Positions 24,024 through 35,900 of a stretch of DNA of 64,000 nucleotides are shown here, piece by piece. The number at the start of each line of letters is the position of its first letter. The stretch's first letter is position 1. The stretch is from Cryptomeria japonica (Eukaryota > Streptophyta > Pinopsida > Cupressales > Cupressaceae). Location of the stretch: the NCBI RefSeq assembly GCF_030272615.1, contig NC_081405.1, positions 572,511,252 to 572,575,251 of the forward strand, given 5' to 3'. Both the position numbers and the translations under genes were made by a program. The notes under the pieces were generated by a model. The model had not been told where the DNA came from. It saw only the letters and a list, made by a program, of their open reading frames with translations, and made no database searches.

Positions 24024-24980
24024 ATGACCTCATCATTTACAAAGAGGATATTTTTAGTCCCAGGTTCTGAGGTGAAGTGCATAGTATTGAGGACTTTCTA
24101 TGATTCACCTATGGCTGGACATCCCAGGTTCTTTAAGACCTATAGGCAGGTACGAGAGAGATTCTCTTGGAAGGGTCTCAAGTCTGATGTTCTTCAATAC
24201 GTCAAAGAGTGTTTTGTTTTCCAGCAGAACAAGCAAGAGCACAGCTTTCCTGCAGGGTTACTTCAGCCACTTCCTATTTCTGACAGGAAGTGGGAATGCA
24301 TCTATGGACTTTATTACGGGCTTGCCAAAACCCCAAGGGAGAGACAACATTTATGTGGTGGTTGATCAGTTGACTAAGTATGCACATTTTTTTCCGATCA
24401 TGACTACTTATTATGTTGGTCAGGTGGCTGATTTATTCTTTCGTGAGGTATTTAGATTGCATGGTTTACCTCGGAGTATTGTCAGTGATAGGGACAATAG
24501 GTTCATGGGTCACTTCTGGTAGGAGTTATTCTGACTTTGTGGGACAGAGCTCACTCCAAGTACCAGTTACCACCCCTAGACTACATCTCAAGGCAGCAGA
24601 AGGCTTGGGTGAAGTGGTTACATTTGTGCGAGTATTGTTATAATTCCACTCACCACATGACTATTCAGATGACACCTTCCAAAGCTTTGTATGGATATGA
24701 TGCTCCTAATTTATGGAGTTATTGATGAGCAATTGTAGAGTATCGAGTGCTGGGAATCTGCTACAAGAGAACCAAGATATTATGAGAGCACTTCGTGATA
24801 ATATTCAGAAGGCTCAGAATCAGCAAAAGCAATATGTTGATCAAAGGAGGGTTGAGCGATCTTTTGAGATTGGGGATATGGTGTATTTGATGCTACAGCC
24901 CTATAGACAGTCCTCTCTTAGGAAGAAGGGCTCAAAGAAACTCAAGCTACATTACTATGGTCCTTTCAGGATTTCCAAGT
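24024..24980 (+). pseudogene. Chromovirus integrase, broken
   Basis: The N-terminal part has the H...H...C-type sequence 'MAGHPRFFKTYRQVRERF' and 'VKECFVFQQNK', where the second of the usual two cysteines reads F. After a frameshift comes the catalytic core: 'SMDFITGLPKPQGRDNIYVV', 'DQLTKYAHFFPI' and 'SIVSDRDNRFMGHFW'. Stops follow at about 24522 and 24725. The C-terminal part, 'FEIGDMVYLMLQPYRQSSL' and 'KLKLHYYGPFRI', is the gypsy integrase GPY/F module. It would have inserted cDNA into chromatin and is now inactive. Confidence 0.88.
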
Positions 24981-25282
24981 GATTTACCGGTTGATAGTAA
25001 AGTTCATAATGTGCTCCATGTGTCACACCTTAAGAAGGCATTGGGACAACATATAGTTCCTTCTGCAATTTTACCACCCCTAGATGATGAGGGGAAATTA
25101 GTGCTAGTACCTGAGGCCATTCTAGAGTTCAGAGATTGTCATTTGCAAAGAAGTGTCATCAAGGAATTTTTTATTAAATGGAAGGATCTACCGATAGAGG
25201 ATGCTACTTGGGAGTGTGATAGCATTTTACAACATCCAGCATTAAGTTTGCTTGAGGACAAGCAAATTTTGGGAGGGCGGAA
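24980..25282 (+). pseudogene. Chromodomain at the integrase C-terminus, and polypurine tract
   Basis: After a frameshift near 24980 comes 'VHNVLHVSHLKKALGQH', then a chromodomain: 'VLVPEAILEFRD' followed by 'FFIKWKDLPIEDATWEC', with the aromatic and acidic positions expected in chromoviral chromodomains. The frame runs on into the LTR start (stop at 25301). The purine-rich run TTTTGGGAGGGCGGAA (25267-25282) directly before the 3' LTR serves as the polypurine tract that primes plus-strand cDNA. Confidence 0.87.
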
Positions 25283-25734
25283 TGTAATGTCTCCATCCTA
25301 GTCAGGGGCATTGGTTTGAGGAGTTAGCCTATTTTTGGACCCTTGTAGGCTAACAGGGTATGGATAAGGGGGTCAGTAATGCAGTATCTTGAGGAGTGGT
25401 TTGTCTATTTGTTCTAATTCAGTGTTGAGTTCTGGTCTGGTCTTCGTTTCATCGGTTTCTGACATTATATGAGGATTTCCTAATTTTTAGGGAAAACTGC
25501 TAAAAATAGACATGGTCCTATTTTCATTGGCGTAGCGAACTGTGGCCCCAGCTTCTGACAGATTCAGTTTCCAAGCAATAATGAGAGAAAAATGAATTTT
25601 TAAGTGGTTCCACAGGCAATTAATATTTTAATAAAATATTAATATAAAATCACAAAGTGCATCACTTAAATTTATTTAAGTAAAAAATTAATCTCTTAAG
25701 CTAGGCGTTGCTTTTAGGATTAAGTTGGGAACCC
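25283..25734 (+). repeat. 3' LTR of the chromovirus, left part
   Basis: Begins TGTAATGTCTCCATCC and follows the 5' LTR base for base, with scattered transitions, as far as TAAGTTGGGAACCC. The match stops at about 25734, where the 5' LTR continues at about 19270. Foreign DNA follows. Confidence 0.9.
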
Positions 25735-28700
25735 CTGGCTTTCTTACTTGCTTATTGCTTTATTTTATTGCTTTCTTCTCTCTTGTTTCTAACTTGTTTC
25801 TAAAGAGAATTAGCTCGTATATAGCGTATATAGCTTGGTTTATAGAGACAAATACTGCCGTTATGAGATTCGTAAGGCGAGAGCCATCAGCAGCCATAAC
25901 ATAGCCTGTTCGAGATCCATCCCTTCGTGAGTGAGACCCAGTACTAGTTGACCTAGCAGATACATACCCAGATCCAGGTCCAGATTAACCAGTCGATCCA
26001 GTCAAAGTAGCGCCAATAGCATCGTATATAGAGACAGCATAAGTAGTTTACCTAGTTGATCCAGTCGATATAGATATAGATCCAAATCCATCAGTAGCAG
26101 CTTCACTTCGCTAGGTTCCATACCCAGATACATATCCAGATTGTGAGCCAGATACACCAGTAGTAGATCTATCAGCATCAAAGGAAGGAGCAGAGACAGG
26201 TGGTCCAAATGAAGCAGTTGAATCAGTCGCCTCTGTTGATTAAGTACCAGCCATAGCCTACAGCAGATCTAGACGCATATAAAAGACAGAAGCAGTAACG
26301 AAGGCAGGGACAGAGGAAGCATATTGATATCTAGTTCATTAGCAATATACAGAACCTATAGATCCAGAGCTAGAGGTTGATACGGTTTATTCAGTCGATC
26401 CATAAGTTGATCCAGTAGCACCAGCAGCAGAGCCAGCATTTCTTCCTGTTACATCTTCTCCTAAATTAAGCCTTTCAATTAAAATGAAGTTTCAATTTAT
26501 TCGTCGGCGGCTACTTTATTTATGCATGTGCACGCGCAAAAACTCTATCCCTATGGTAATAATTATGGCTGTAGTAGTAATTAGAACACTCAAATCTTAA
26601 GTTGTGGTGTGCTCTCCTCCTATGATAGTAGCCTCCCCCCCCCCCTAGAGCCTTTAAGGTGGTCACCGCCAAGTGAGTGATAAGGGTATCCCCTAGAGCC
26701 GCTATTGTAGCCAAAGCTAACAGGTCGGTGGTCCCTACTGTCTCCCCCACCAAAGTGAGAGGTAAAGTGGTAGTGATCTCCCTTCCCCCTGTAGCAAGTA
26801 AAGCGGACCTATGATAAGTAGAGAAGGTGATCTGAGTTATGAGTTTATAGAGCCTCGCGGTGTGAGTAGTTAAGGTAGTGATAGTAGCAAGTCAGATATT
26901 GTCTATTTAATAGAGCCCAATATAGCCCCCGATAAATCAATAAGGTAAAGCCAATCAATCCAAAGCAAAGAAGCAGTCTCACTGAGTATCTATATGGATG
27001 CTTCCGAATGAATCCTTTGGTCACTAGAGAGAGAACCCTGGTCTGGCCTCTGTTCTATGGTTCCCCGGGTTCAGCGGGTCAGGTGGTGTGTTCTGATAGA
27101 ACTCTTTCCGGGGGCTACTTTTATCACTTAGAATGGGCTCGCGCGCCCGACCGTATCTTCGAACCTGCTTGACGCGTCAATCACCTGTTTAATGTAAGGC
27201 TCTAGGCACAATTACGTCTGTTTCGCCCCGTGCTTTCGATATGGTGTCCGGGGTTCGGTTAGGTTATCTGCTTAGATTTTGGATATCTTTTCTATATGTG
27301 ATATCCGTGATCGAACGGAGCGTGCGTCGCTTCTGAAACGGTGGACACAAAATGTGAGATTGATCAGTATTCGATTATGGGGCTACTCCTTTGCGATTGT
27401 TCGCCCCGTGATCACTATTGAGCCGGCTAACTCGTACCGCTCCTACAATATATACGTGACATCTTCCATTCGAGCGACGGCAAAGCAAGTGTTGATTCAT
27501 CATAGATTCCGGATGAGTGCTTGTACCAGCAAATCTATGAGGTAAAAGCCGAAAAAACACCAATATACGATTTGACCCGCCCTGACTAGGCTGCAAGAAT
27601 GTTGAGTTCCTCGCTTTGCATCAAGTGGGTTTACGTGGTTCCATGACATAAAAGGGTGCCACCTTTCCGTTTACCCAAAGGTCCCGGCATCGCTGTTAAT
27701 CCTACTACTCCTAAACTGATTTCCCAGATTGCTGGGCTTGCGTCCCTTCCCGGTCACTCTGTTCGTTCGAGTTGTTTCGTAGAGCCGTCATGTACTTACA
27801 CGATAACACGAGAAAAACACTAGCGAGTCGAAGGGCAAGTCACCTAGCAGCATCCGAGTATCAAAAGTCAAAAGCCATTCAAATCTGGTGATGGTTGAAA
27901 CCACCGTCCAGTTTGGTGATGTTTCTTGAACCACTGAGAGTAGGATCAGTCTTAATGGCTTGCACTGATTGTTTACGACCTCGTGTGCGTGTCGCTTCAC
28001 ACTTGGCTCTTCACATCCTTAACAACTCGTACTGCCCTAGATACTTGCGCATAGTATTGTTTAGAAGCTTGTGAGGTGGTAATTGAACGGCTTGAACTCA
28101 CCCAATTTGCAGCGACCGCTTTTACTTTTTCCAGCTCGGGCTCGATCTTCATATACCTGCTCCCTTGGCTGATGGCAGGGGTATAGCTGCTGCTTCTCAT
28201 TCATTTTTTTTAGTATACTGCACCTGGATCTGCTTCTTCGACTAGGACTGACTAAGCATATGGACCAACTGATTATGGATCCACTCGGTTATCACTGGGC
28301 TATGGCTCTCAAACAAGGAGGGATCCAGGGTGAGGCTCTGGCTCTCAAACTAGAGGATCTGCTACTGGGTCAACAAATGGAACTAGGCAAGATGGTGGCT
28401 CTATATCTATTTTCATAAAGTGCATCCTATATGGTGGTAGTGCTACTTCATTGGTGGGTACTACTATAGAATCTAATACTATTGGCTCTCAAACATGGAC
28501 TCAACCTTGATCTAGGACTAGGGACCCTACTACTGAATCTAGATCTGTATCTGGATATGCAACTAGCTTTTGATCTCATTTTCAAACTAATGCTGCCTCT
28601 ATTGCCTCTCTTCATGTTGCCTTTCTTTCTTATGATGATTCTTCTCTATGTGCTTGAACTTGATCAACTGGCTGTACCTTTACCACCTTCACTATTGGCT

Positions 28701-31212
28701 GTGATGTGGCTTTTGGTACCTTTGTGTTTGGTTGTTATGAATCTATAACAGGCTATCAATATGCTAGAAGGTATGCTAGACGAGATAGTGATGGGTCAAC
28801 AGAAGCAACTGACTCATATGCTTACTAAACCGAATCAACTTACGCTGGATCAACTTTCTTTTTTTATACCTCATAATGGGGAGGTGGAGATTATAAGGGG
28901 TTTAATGCTTTTTTTTCTGTACAATCCATATAGTCTCCAAGAGCAGGATAGGCACCTCTCGACGATAGTTACTGCCTAGTTGACTGGAGCTTGTTAGTGC
29001 TTGTTGCAGCGGATAACAGGACGATAATTGCTATAACAGCTGAGCGAACCACACTAACCACACTAATCATAACAGGATGAGGATCCCTAGCCATCACCTG
29101 AAAACACAGAGCTGTGGGACCCACTCTAAGCTTACTCCAAACCATCATCATACTGCCCGAAGGCTTCGTGAATGAAGGTCCAGTGCGTAAGTGGGAATAC
29201 CCCTCATTATGGCTTTCCTCTTCTCCGTGAAGGAAAGTGTTCACCTGGAAAACGCAAATATGTCGGAACATAGTCGGGGGCAACTTTCGATATCCCGAAC
29301 CCACATCTTAACTGCAACCAATTCATTTATTCGCACAATTAGTACCTGAGCTCTCCAAGAAAAGGGGATTTATTGCTTCTTGGTTTATGGATTTAATGCT
29401 TAACTATGTTGGCTCTTCTTAGGTCTTTGTTTGGCTTAGCTGTTCTTATGTCTTGGATGGTTTGATGAATGACTCTGCTTGCTTCTCATCGTGCTAGCTT
29501 ACTTCTATTTGATAGCTACTTAAAACCATTGAACTGCTATTTGATCATTGTTATAGTATCTGCTGCGACTAATTGGAGGTTTGCTAGCTGGTTTAATTTT
29601 CGGGGAGGTAGGCTGCTAATTTATCTTAGCTGGCTTTGGGTGCTGCTGTGTCTATCTGTAAGGGGTTGGCTTATGCTAACTTGACCTTATGGCTAGTCAC
29701 TGCTCCTACTTTAACGGCCTACACTATATTAACTCCTACCTCCTTTACTCTCCCTATTTGTGCCTTCTCCATCGGGGACTGCTTCTTTCGAAGTCCAGGT
29801 TCGTAGGGCTCTACTTGGCTCGTAGTTTTGTTATAGATCCTGCCTTTACGGGCTTTTATGGTGGAGATTATGATGATATAGATGTGTGCCCTTCTTTCAT
29901 GTTCTCTCTGCCATCCCAGGGATACCAAAATCGAGCAACGAACTGACGATAACAAAGTGGCAGTCGGATAGCTAGGTAGTCCGCCAATCCCACGTAAGAT
30001 TGGAAAGCGCAGGTTCAAATCCTGTTCGCCACCCGAAGAAACGGAAGACTGCATCATTACGAGGGTGTCACATATATAAGGCAGTTGCCACTGGGTCTAT
30101 AGTGTTCCGTTGCGGAGTGTTAGGTTCCATTTGCTACCGGACGGGAGAATTCGAACCGCCCCGGAGCAAGAAGAGAAAGCTTACAGGGCAGTACCAGACG
30201 ATTGGGAGAGGCGGTGAGACCTTCCACTGGCAATAGACTATTTCCCTAGCTGTGTTACGAATTTCATAATGGGTTTATTTCACTTTTCCCTTAGCAAATT
30301 GGTCTACCAAATCGACTTTTAGGTAAGTTGGGCCCTCGTTCAGAACTAGGAATCGATCTTCTTTAGTTATGATTTTGCGTGCTAAAAAGAAATCCTATAC
30401 GAATTGGAATTAATCTCTCAGTAATGGAATTAAGTTGAAGGCAAGTGAAAGCATTCACCGCGCTTAACCAGTATTCGTTTTGTACCTACTTATCCTTCCC
30501 TGTCCTTGGTGGAGACTACGTATCCGATAATCTATATGTCACTAGCGGATTACCTACTTACGCTCAGCCAATCCTATCAACCCAGCTCTCTGTGTACGTA
30601 TTCTATCCCGTTTATCCCCCGTTCTTGATGGCTGTACGTTCGCTTATTCAGTCGCTTGGGCGTAGTTGATTGATTAGAGACAGTTACAGCGTATAACCAA
30701 CTCTCTGTTCTATCCTATCTCTCCCCAGTCACCGGAATCAACTTTTCTGCAGCCGATCCTGCAACCATTTTGTCTCCGTTTAGCCAAAGAAGGGGCGGGG
30801 CCGTAGAGCCGTGTACGATGCCAGTAAGTGTGATTTGATGCCTTCACAACCTTTGCCAACCTACCTACGTATCCGGTAAGTGTCTCAGCCAAGGATTGGT
30901 GTCTATAGCTTGAACTAGCGGAGAACTTAATCTGTAGTTGTCCTTGCACCCCCGACTCTAGAGATCGAAGAGCCAAAGAAATACCAGTACATGATTGCCT
31001 TTATTCCGGGCATTAACAACCTACTTATTGGTGTATCTAGCTTGAACTAGTGCTATCATCATAACTCTTTCTAGCATTACAACCTTTGTATGATTCCGGC
31101 CAATAGTAGTTATAAGCATACAGCTGAGCGGAATCGACCTAGCTTTCTTCTTCATGACCGACACATGTTTACTCCCAATCCTAGTATTGTGGTTTGGAGG
31201 CTTCTTTTTCAA
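25735..31212. other. Organelle-like DNA replacing part of the 3' LTR
   Basis: About 5.48 kb with visibly higher GC than the neighbouring DNA and no LTR-element features. It starts abruptly after the LTR word GGGAACCC and ends just before the LTR resumes at CTTG-TCATTTATTGGCGCC. Compared with the 5' LTR, about 370 bp (19270-19639) are missing. The texture suggests plant mitochondrial DNA: moderate GC, many GATCC/CCAGT-type short repeats (25900-26460, with reverse-complement relatives at 28220-28560), a tRNA-like stretch near 30000, and small unrelated open frames. I recognised no mitochondrial gene, so origin is inference. A nuclear-encoded repeat or an assembly artefact remains possible. Confidence 0.5.
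29958..30034 (+). other. tRNA-like sequence in the organelle-like insert
   Basis: The 3' half resembles a tRNA. GCAGGTTCAAATCCTGT forms a perfect T-arm (GCAGG/CCTGT, loop TTCAAAT), followed by GCCAC, which can pair with GTGGC at the 5' side. CGGA...TCCG can form a D stem. The middle CCAATC-CCACGTAA-GATTGG makes a strong stem but with an 8-base loop, not the standard 7. I cannot assign an anticodon with confidence. It may be a degraded organellar tRNA or a chance fold. Confidence 0.35.
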
Positions 31213-31343
31213 CTTGATCATTTATTGGCGCCATCTTCCATTGTTTGGGTGTCTTAGTATTAATAAAAAGCAAATCTAAATTGTTTCAGAATAAAAATCA
31301 GAACTTTCAAGTTGAAGAGTTGAACCAGCAAGGGTTCATCACA
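31213..31343 (+). repeat. 3' LTR of the chromovirus, right part
   Basis: The LTR resumes at about 31213 (TCATTTATTGGCGCCATC) and continues to TTCATCACA at 31343, matching 19640-19770 of the 5' LTR. The flanking AAGTC (31344-31348) repeats the bases before the 5' LTR. This proves that the foreign DNA lies inside the element. Confidence 0.9.
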
Positions 31344-31348
31344 AAGTC

Positions 31349-32796
31349 CGATTCACTTGTATGATAATTTAATCGATTCTATCCATCACAACCCCATTTC
31401 TATTTGGTCAAAATATCATTTAAATAAAGTTAGTGGTATAAATATTTTGTTGACATAGGATAGCGTTCATCATGAGTATATATTGTACCCAATTATTGGG
31501 TTTACTAATAAGAATAGATAATTACTTTCATTTGAATTATTGAGTTTACTGATAAGAATAGATCATTACTTTCATTTAGGTAACTAATAATGATATGTTC
31601 ATATTGAACTAAAATACACAAACATTACTATTCATTCAATCTATGATCGATGGTAGTTAAATACAATTTTTTTTTGAAACAAGGCCACCTTTGTCTTGAT
31701 TATATTGAATTAACTCACCTCATAATTGGAAATGATTGGGTTATACTTTTACCTTTGACTATGTCATCTTAATTCATAGATTTTAATAGGTTCATGTATT
31801 TTGTAAAACTTTTTTTTGGTAATGATGACCACTATATTCTATAGAATATTTGTTTTTTAATCTAAATTTGTGGCTAGCTCAGACATTCGTTCTTAAACAG
31901 AATTATTGTTTATACAAAAATTCTAACAAAACACCATCCAAATAACAAATGTAAGGTTGACAAGAGAAGCCTCTATTGAAAGCAAATGGCACAAAACAAA
32001 TTCAACATGCCAAAAATATGGATTATATTAACACTCTCCTATTAAGGATATTCAAATGGCACGATTGAGAGACTATTAACTGCACCTTACTAACAGATTT
32101 AGCCTTCAGTGTCAAGCATAATTGATTTTACAAAATAGTCCTTGGGAGATTAGCATGCTGTCACTTTATGGACTGCATAGATAGCAATGATGATAGTATA
32201 CTAATATGTATATTATGCTTTAAGTGATTAGAGACATACAATGCTGGTGAGGAAATAAATGGTGCAAAATATTTTGTCAATTCTCTGCTAATTGCTCTAG
32301 AAGCATCATAATGTGTCAAGCTGTTTCCTCAGTTACCTGAACCTCAAAACCTAAGAAAGTACGTCAAAATTGGGAATTGATTTGACCATCGCATACAACT
32401 TTAACCAATAAATTATTCAACCCTAAAAAATGCAATGTAATGTTGCTCAAAACTGTGAAGATTACAGCTATTGTTTGGCGCCCCTTCAGAAATACTCTTG
32501 AAACGCATATACTACATCAATCTTGATCACAGAATGCTGAGAAAGAAAGTTCCATGCTAAATATAGTTGCTATGGTTTTGCCCAGGGGCTGTTAAGTTGC
32601 TGACACATCCATTGACCAATCATGGGCAGATACTGCCGCAAAGAACAACAGCACTTCTGTTTGGGTGTTTGAAATTTCTTAAAATTCATGAAATTCCAAC
32701 TCTCTTTTGAAATGCTTTTAGCCGGTACTGTAGCTTCATAGAATTCAACAGAAACAGTTGAAACCTGTGTACTTTTCTGAATTTACAGACGAGTTA
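31349..32796. other. 3' flank of BMS1, no gene seen
   Basis: AT-rich DNA between the chromovirus and the BMS1 stop codon. A short tandem duplication of about 44 bp (GTTTACTAATAAGAATAGAT unit) lies near 31497-31583. The part near 32797 should contain the BMS1 3' UTR, but I see no AATAAA on the minus strand close to the stop, so the polyadenylation site is not placed. Confidence 0.5.
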
Positions 32797-32958
32797 TTAC
32801 TCATTTTTTTGTCTTGTGCGTCTTTCCTGCATTGCTTCTTCTCTGTACCGTTTTCTCCGTTCCTCACGTTGTCGTCGCTTCGTGACCTGTTCATCTTTAG
32901 CCTTTTTCAATTCATATGCTTTCCTTTGTTCCTGGTGCTGCAATTTACGCTTCTTTAT
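32797..32958 (-). CDS. BMS1: BMS1 last exon, basic tail and stop
   Basis: Residues 1052-1104, then TAA at 32797-32799. The tail is Lys/Arg/Glu-rich ('[17 protein letters not shown]'), probably helical and suited to nucleolar RNA or protein contacts (inference). Acceptor ATTTACTTGCAG. Confidence 0.94.
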   Translation of the reverse strand: MKKRKLQHQEQRKAYELKKAKDEQVTKRRQREERRKRYREEAMQERRTRQKNE

Positions 32959-35900
32959 CTGCAAGTAAATAAGAGTTAAATAGCATTTTAGTAATCGAGA
33001 TACAGTGTAAACCTTTCTGATCAGGTATCTCTCATAGAAAATGGCATTCAATCCAATACAATTTTCTCGACCTAAAATCTTTGAAAGAAAATTACAAAAT
33101 AATTGCTTACTGTTGTTACTGTTAATATTTACCTTTTCATTTCTTATTGTTTGCAGTTGTTGGACAAGAGTGTGAACTTTCCGTTCATGAGGTTCCATAA
33201 CCACAGCACGACGATTTTCAAGTATAGGGGTTTTTCGTTTTGGAAGATCTTTTGGCTTCGATTTAAATGGAAGGGCTTGTTGCAGTTTCTTCGGTATTTT
33301 CAACGCATTGAATTGCTTGGGTTGTCGTTCTATAGGCTGTAATGAAGAGAACCAATATGAGTAACAAGGTCATCAAATGTAAGAACACAAAATAGTCTCC
33401 CAGTATAATGCTAGTTTCCTCACCTTGTACAAAGAATCCTTATTAACAGGAATAGGAAGAGATTGCTCTCTTCTGAGTTCTGCAACAGTTTTCATGCCTT
33501 TCCAAACATAATCACGAGATTGAAGAGATGTTGCCACAGGGTTAAAGAAACGAGGAATATCAACTCGAGTCCATGCTCTTAAGAAAACTATATCACTCAT
33601 GAGGATTTTGTCCTCAAAAGTGCACCTCACACTACCTTCCTTCCCTTGTCCAGACTTTACAGCCTGCAAGCAACATGAGATCATATTCGTGTCACATCAA
33701 AAACAATTTCTATGTTTATGTTAAAGGAGAATTCTGCTGTGTTCGTAATTCTTTTTATAATACCTTCTTCACTTGACCTCGGATTCCACTAACTGTTCTG
33801 ACAGAAGCACCCTCAAACCTAGCCACTTCTAGAGCTGATGTGAACATATCTTTGATAAAGGCCGTGTTTTTGAAAATTTTGAAGGGGTACCCCACAAGTT
33901 TGAGCTTCTTAACAATCTGAACCGAATGGTTAAAATCTAATACAACACCAGTTCCAGTGATCCGAAAGGATGCCTGCATTAATAATTGAATTATTTTAAG
34001 TGAACCCAACACTGAAAGAATCTAATTTGTGCCAGATAAAAAAAGGTGCAATTTTCAAAACCTGATTGTTAGATAAATTTAGAAAAATTACTATGGACTC
34101 GTACAAACCTGATTGTTACATAAATTTTGAAAAGCAACCATCCCAGTATTGGGAGGTGCAAGAGGGCCCCAGAATGTTGCAAGGCAATGCATGTGTTCTG
34201 GTGTGTATTTAAGCATTCTGTGGCGCCCATTTCTATCCTCGAGGGAGTAAACCGGCAATGTTTGATAGCGCCTCCAACCAATAGACACTACAAAGGGATC
34301 CCGATTCTTCAATACCTTCCTATGCCATCTATGCCTCTTCAATCGAACCTGAAAATAGTTAAGCAAAGGAAATCCTCAAGTCTAAGCAGCATATCATTCT
34401 CAGAAAGATTGTTTCAGTGATAGATGACAGATGACAAACCTGCATATATCCCACACTTTCTTCCCCTCTACCAATCCCTCCAACCAGGACTGGATGCCGG
34501 GGGTTAAAATATTTGACCATCTCAAAAGGCATAGCATGAACCTCCAACCTCAAGTATGAACCAGTTTGAAATCCCTCCATTTCAAGACGAGTAACCTCAT
34601 CAATCTCATTAAGCTCAGCTAAATTCCTCTGCTTACGAAGCTCTATCTCTTCCTTAATCTGAAAAAGGAAGACATTCCATTAATTAAATCTAATGTACTC
34701 AAGATTTTGTAATGCTATCACCGTGCTAGACTCCCATTTGTAATATAAAAAGATAGCACTGCAACCAAATAATTTCTGCAAAGACATCTGGTCATCTATA
34801 GGCAGTCCTAAAGCAATTAGATGCCATTCACCTTATCTAAGAAGTCACTTTGTCCAGCTTGACTTGTGTGATATTTGGTCTTTTTCACATCCTCCTCTTC
34901 TTTGTCCAAAGGCTCAGATCCATCATATGTAAGGCAGTAGTCAAGGATAAATCCAGAAAAGAAAAGTCTAGCTTGGATAATAATTGAACTAAAAAACACC
35001 ATGTAATAAAGGCAGCATGAAGAAGCTGCATAATTTGAATAAGCAAGTAGTCAATCAAAAAAGAAATATGTAAGGTAATTTTTAAGGTCAATACCAAAAA
35101 TAAATGCTGCCTTTAGTATTTGCATAAGTATAAAATGGATGTTGTTTTATTCAAAATGGAATTAGACTTCACTTTTTTAAACCTTCCATCATTATCGCAA
35201 GATCAAACCTATGCTGCAAGTACAAAGGACTACTGTCATGCTAGTAGTCTAACGAGTATACTTGACTAGACAAAGAAATGTTATTATAAAACTTACGTGC
35301 AGCATAAAGGTCAGAATATATCTGGGATGCTTACCAGGGAAATAGGAATAAGAATATAAGAGTCCCCCCTTACAATGAAAACTAAAAGTGTTTAGACTGA
35401 AGAAAAATTGTTCAGAAAAGAAAAAATCTTTAGACTGAAGAAAATAGATAACATGAAAGAATAACAGAAAGAGCAAATTACCTTTGATATAATGAAACAG
35501 AACAACCAAGGATTACACATTAACGGACACATAAAAGAGGTGTAATTGTCTTGCAACCATTTAAGGAACATTCAACCATTGTGGAACTTATTATACACAC
35601 TAGTGATATTGAGGGCAGATCAGATGGGGATGGAACCTTTTGCATTATTCTACAAAGCAGCAAAGCAAAGATTTCCTATTAAGTTTGAAATGGTAGAGTT
35701 CAGGTTGAGAATTCGCAAAGAAATAAAGAATACAGGCAACTTTAGGGAGAATTGTCCAGATCAGATAGGGGTGGAACCTTTTGCATTATTCTACAAAGCA
35801 GCAAAAGAAAGGGCTCCTATTTAAGTTTGAAATGGAAGAGTTCAGGTTGAGAATTTGCAAAGAAATAAAGACTACAGGCAAACGTACTAGTTAGGGAGAA

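Larger units (their letters stand above)
18815..31343 (+). mobile_element. Ty3/gypsy chromovirus, structurally complete but inactive, with nested insertions
   Basis: Both ends are flanked by AAGTC (18810-18814 and 31344-31348), which fixes the element as a single insertion. In order: 5' LTR, tRNA-iMet-type primer-binding site, gag with zinc knuckle, protease, RT, RNase H, integrase, chromodomain, polypurine tract, 3' LTR. The C-terminal chromodomain places it among chromoviruses, whose chromodomain is thought to guide integration to particular chromatin (family knowledge). Stops and frameshifts interrupt the polyprotein. A copia-type solo LTR (23224-23986) lies between RNase H and integrase, and about 5.5 kb of foreign DNA replaces part of the 3' LTR. 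The two LTRs differ at roughly one base in ten where they align by eye, mostly transitions, so the insertion is old. Confidence 0.92.

Noticed and set aside
27279-27596. Protein genes in the organelle-like insert
   Set aside because: The 88- and 73-codon frames overlap on opposite strands with no recognisable organellar protein motif. GC-rich DNA yields such frames by chance.
30700-30850. Group II intron domain V in the insert
   Set aside because: The words AGAGCCGT and GTACG near 27781 and 30805 recall domain V, but the required hairpin and surrounding domains are not present.
35546-35824. 92-codon open frame with repeated peptide
   Set aside because: It spans a 141-bp tandem duplication inside the AT-AC intron, and has no homology I recognise.
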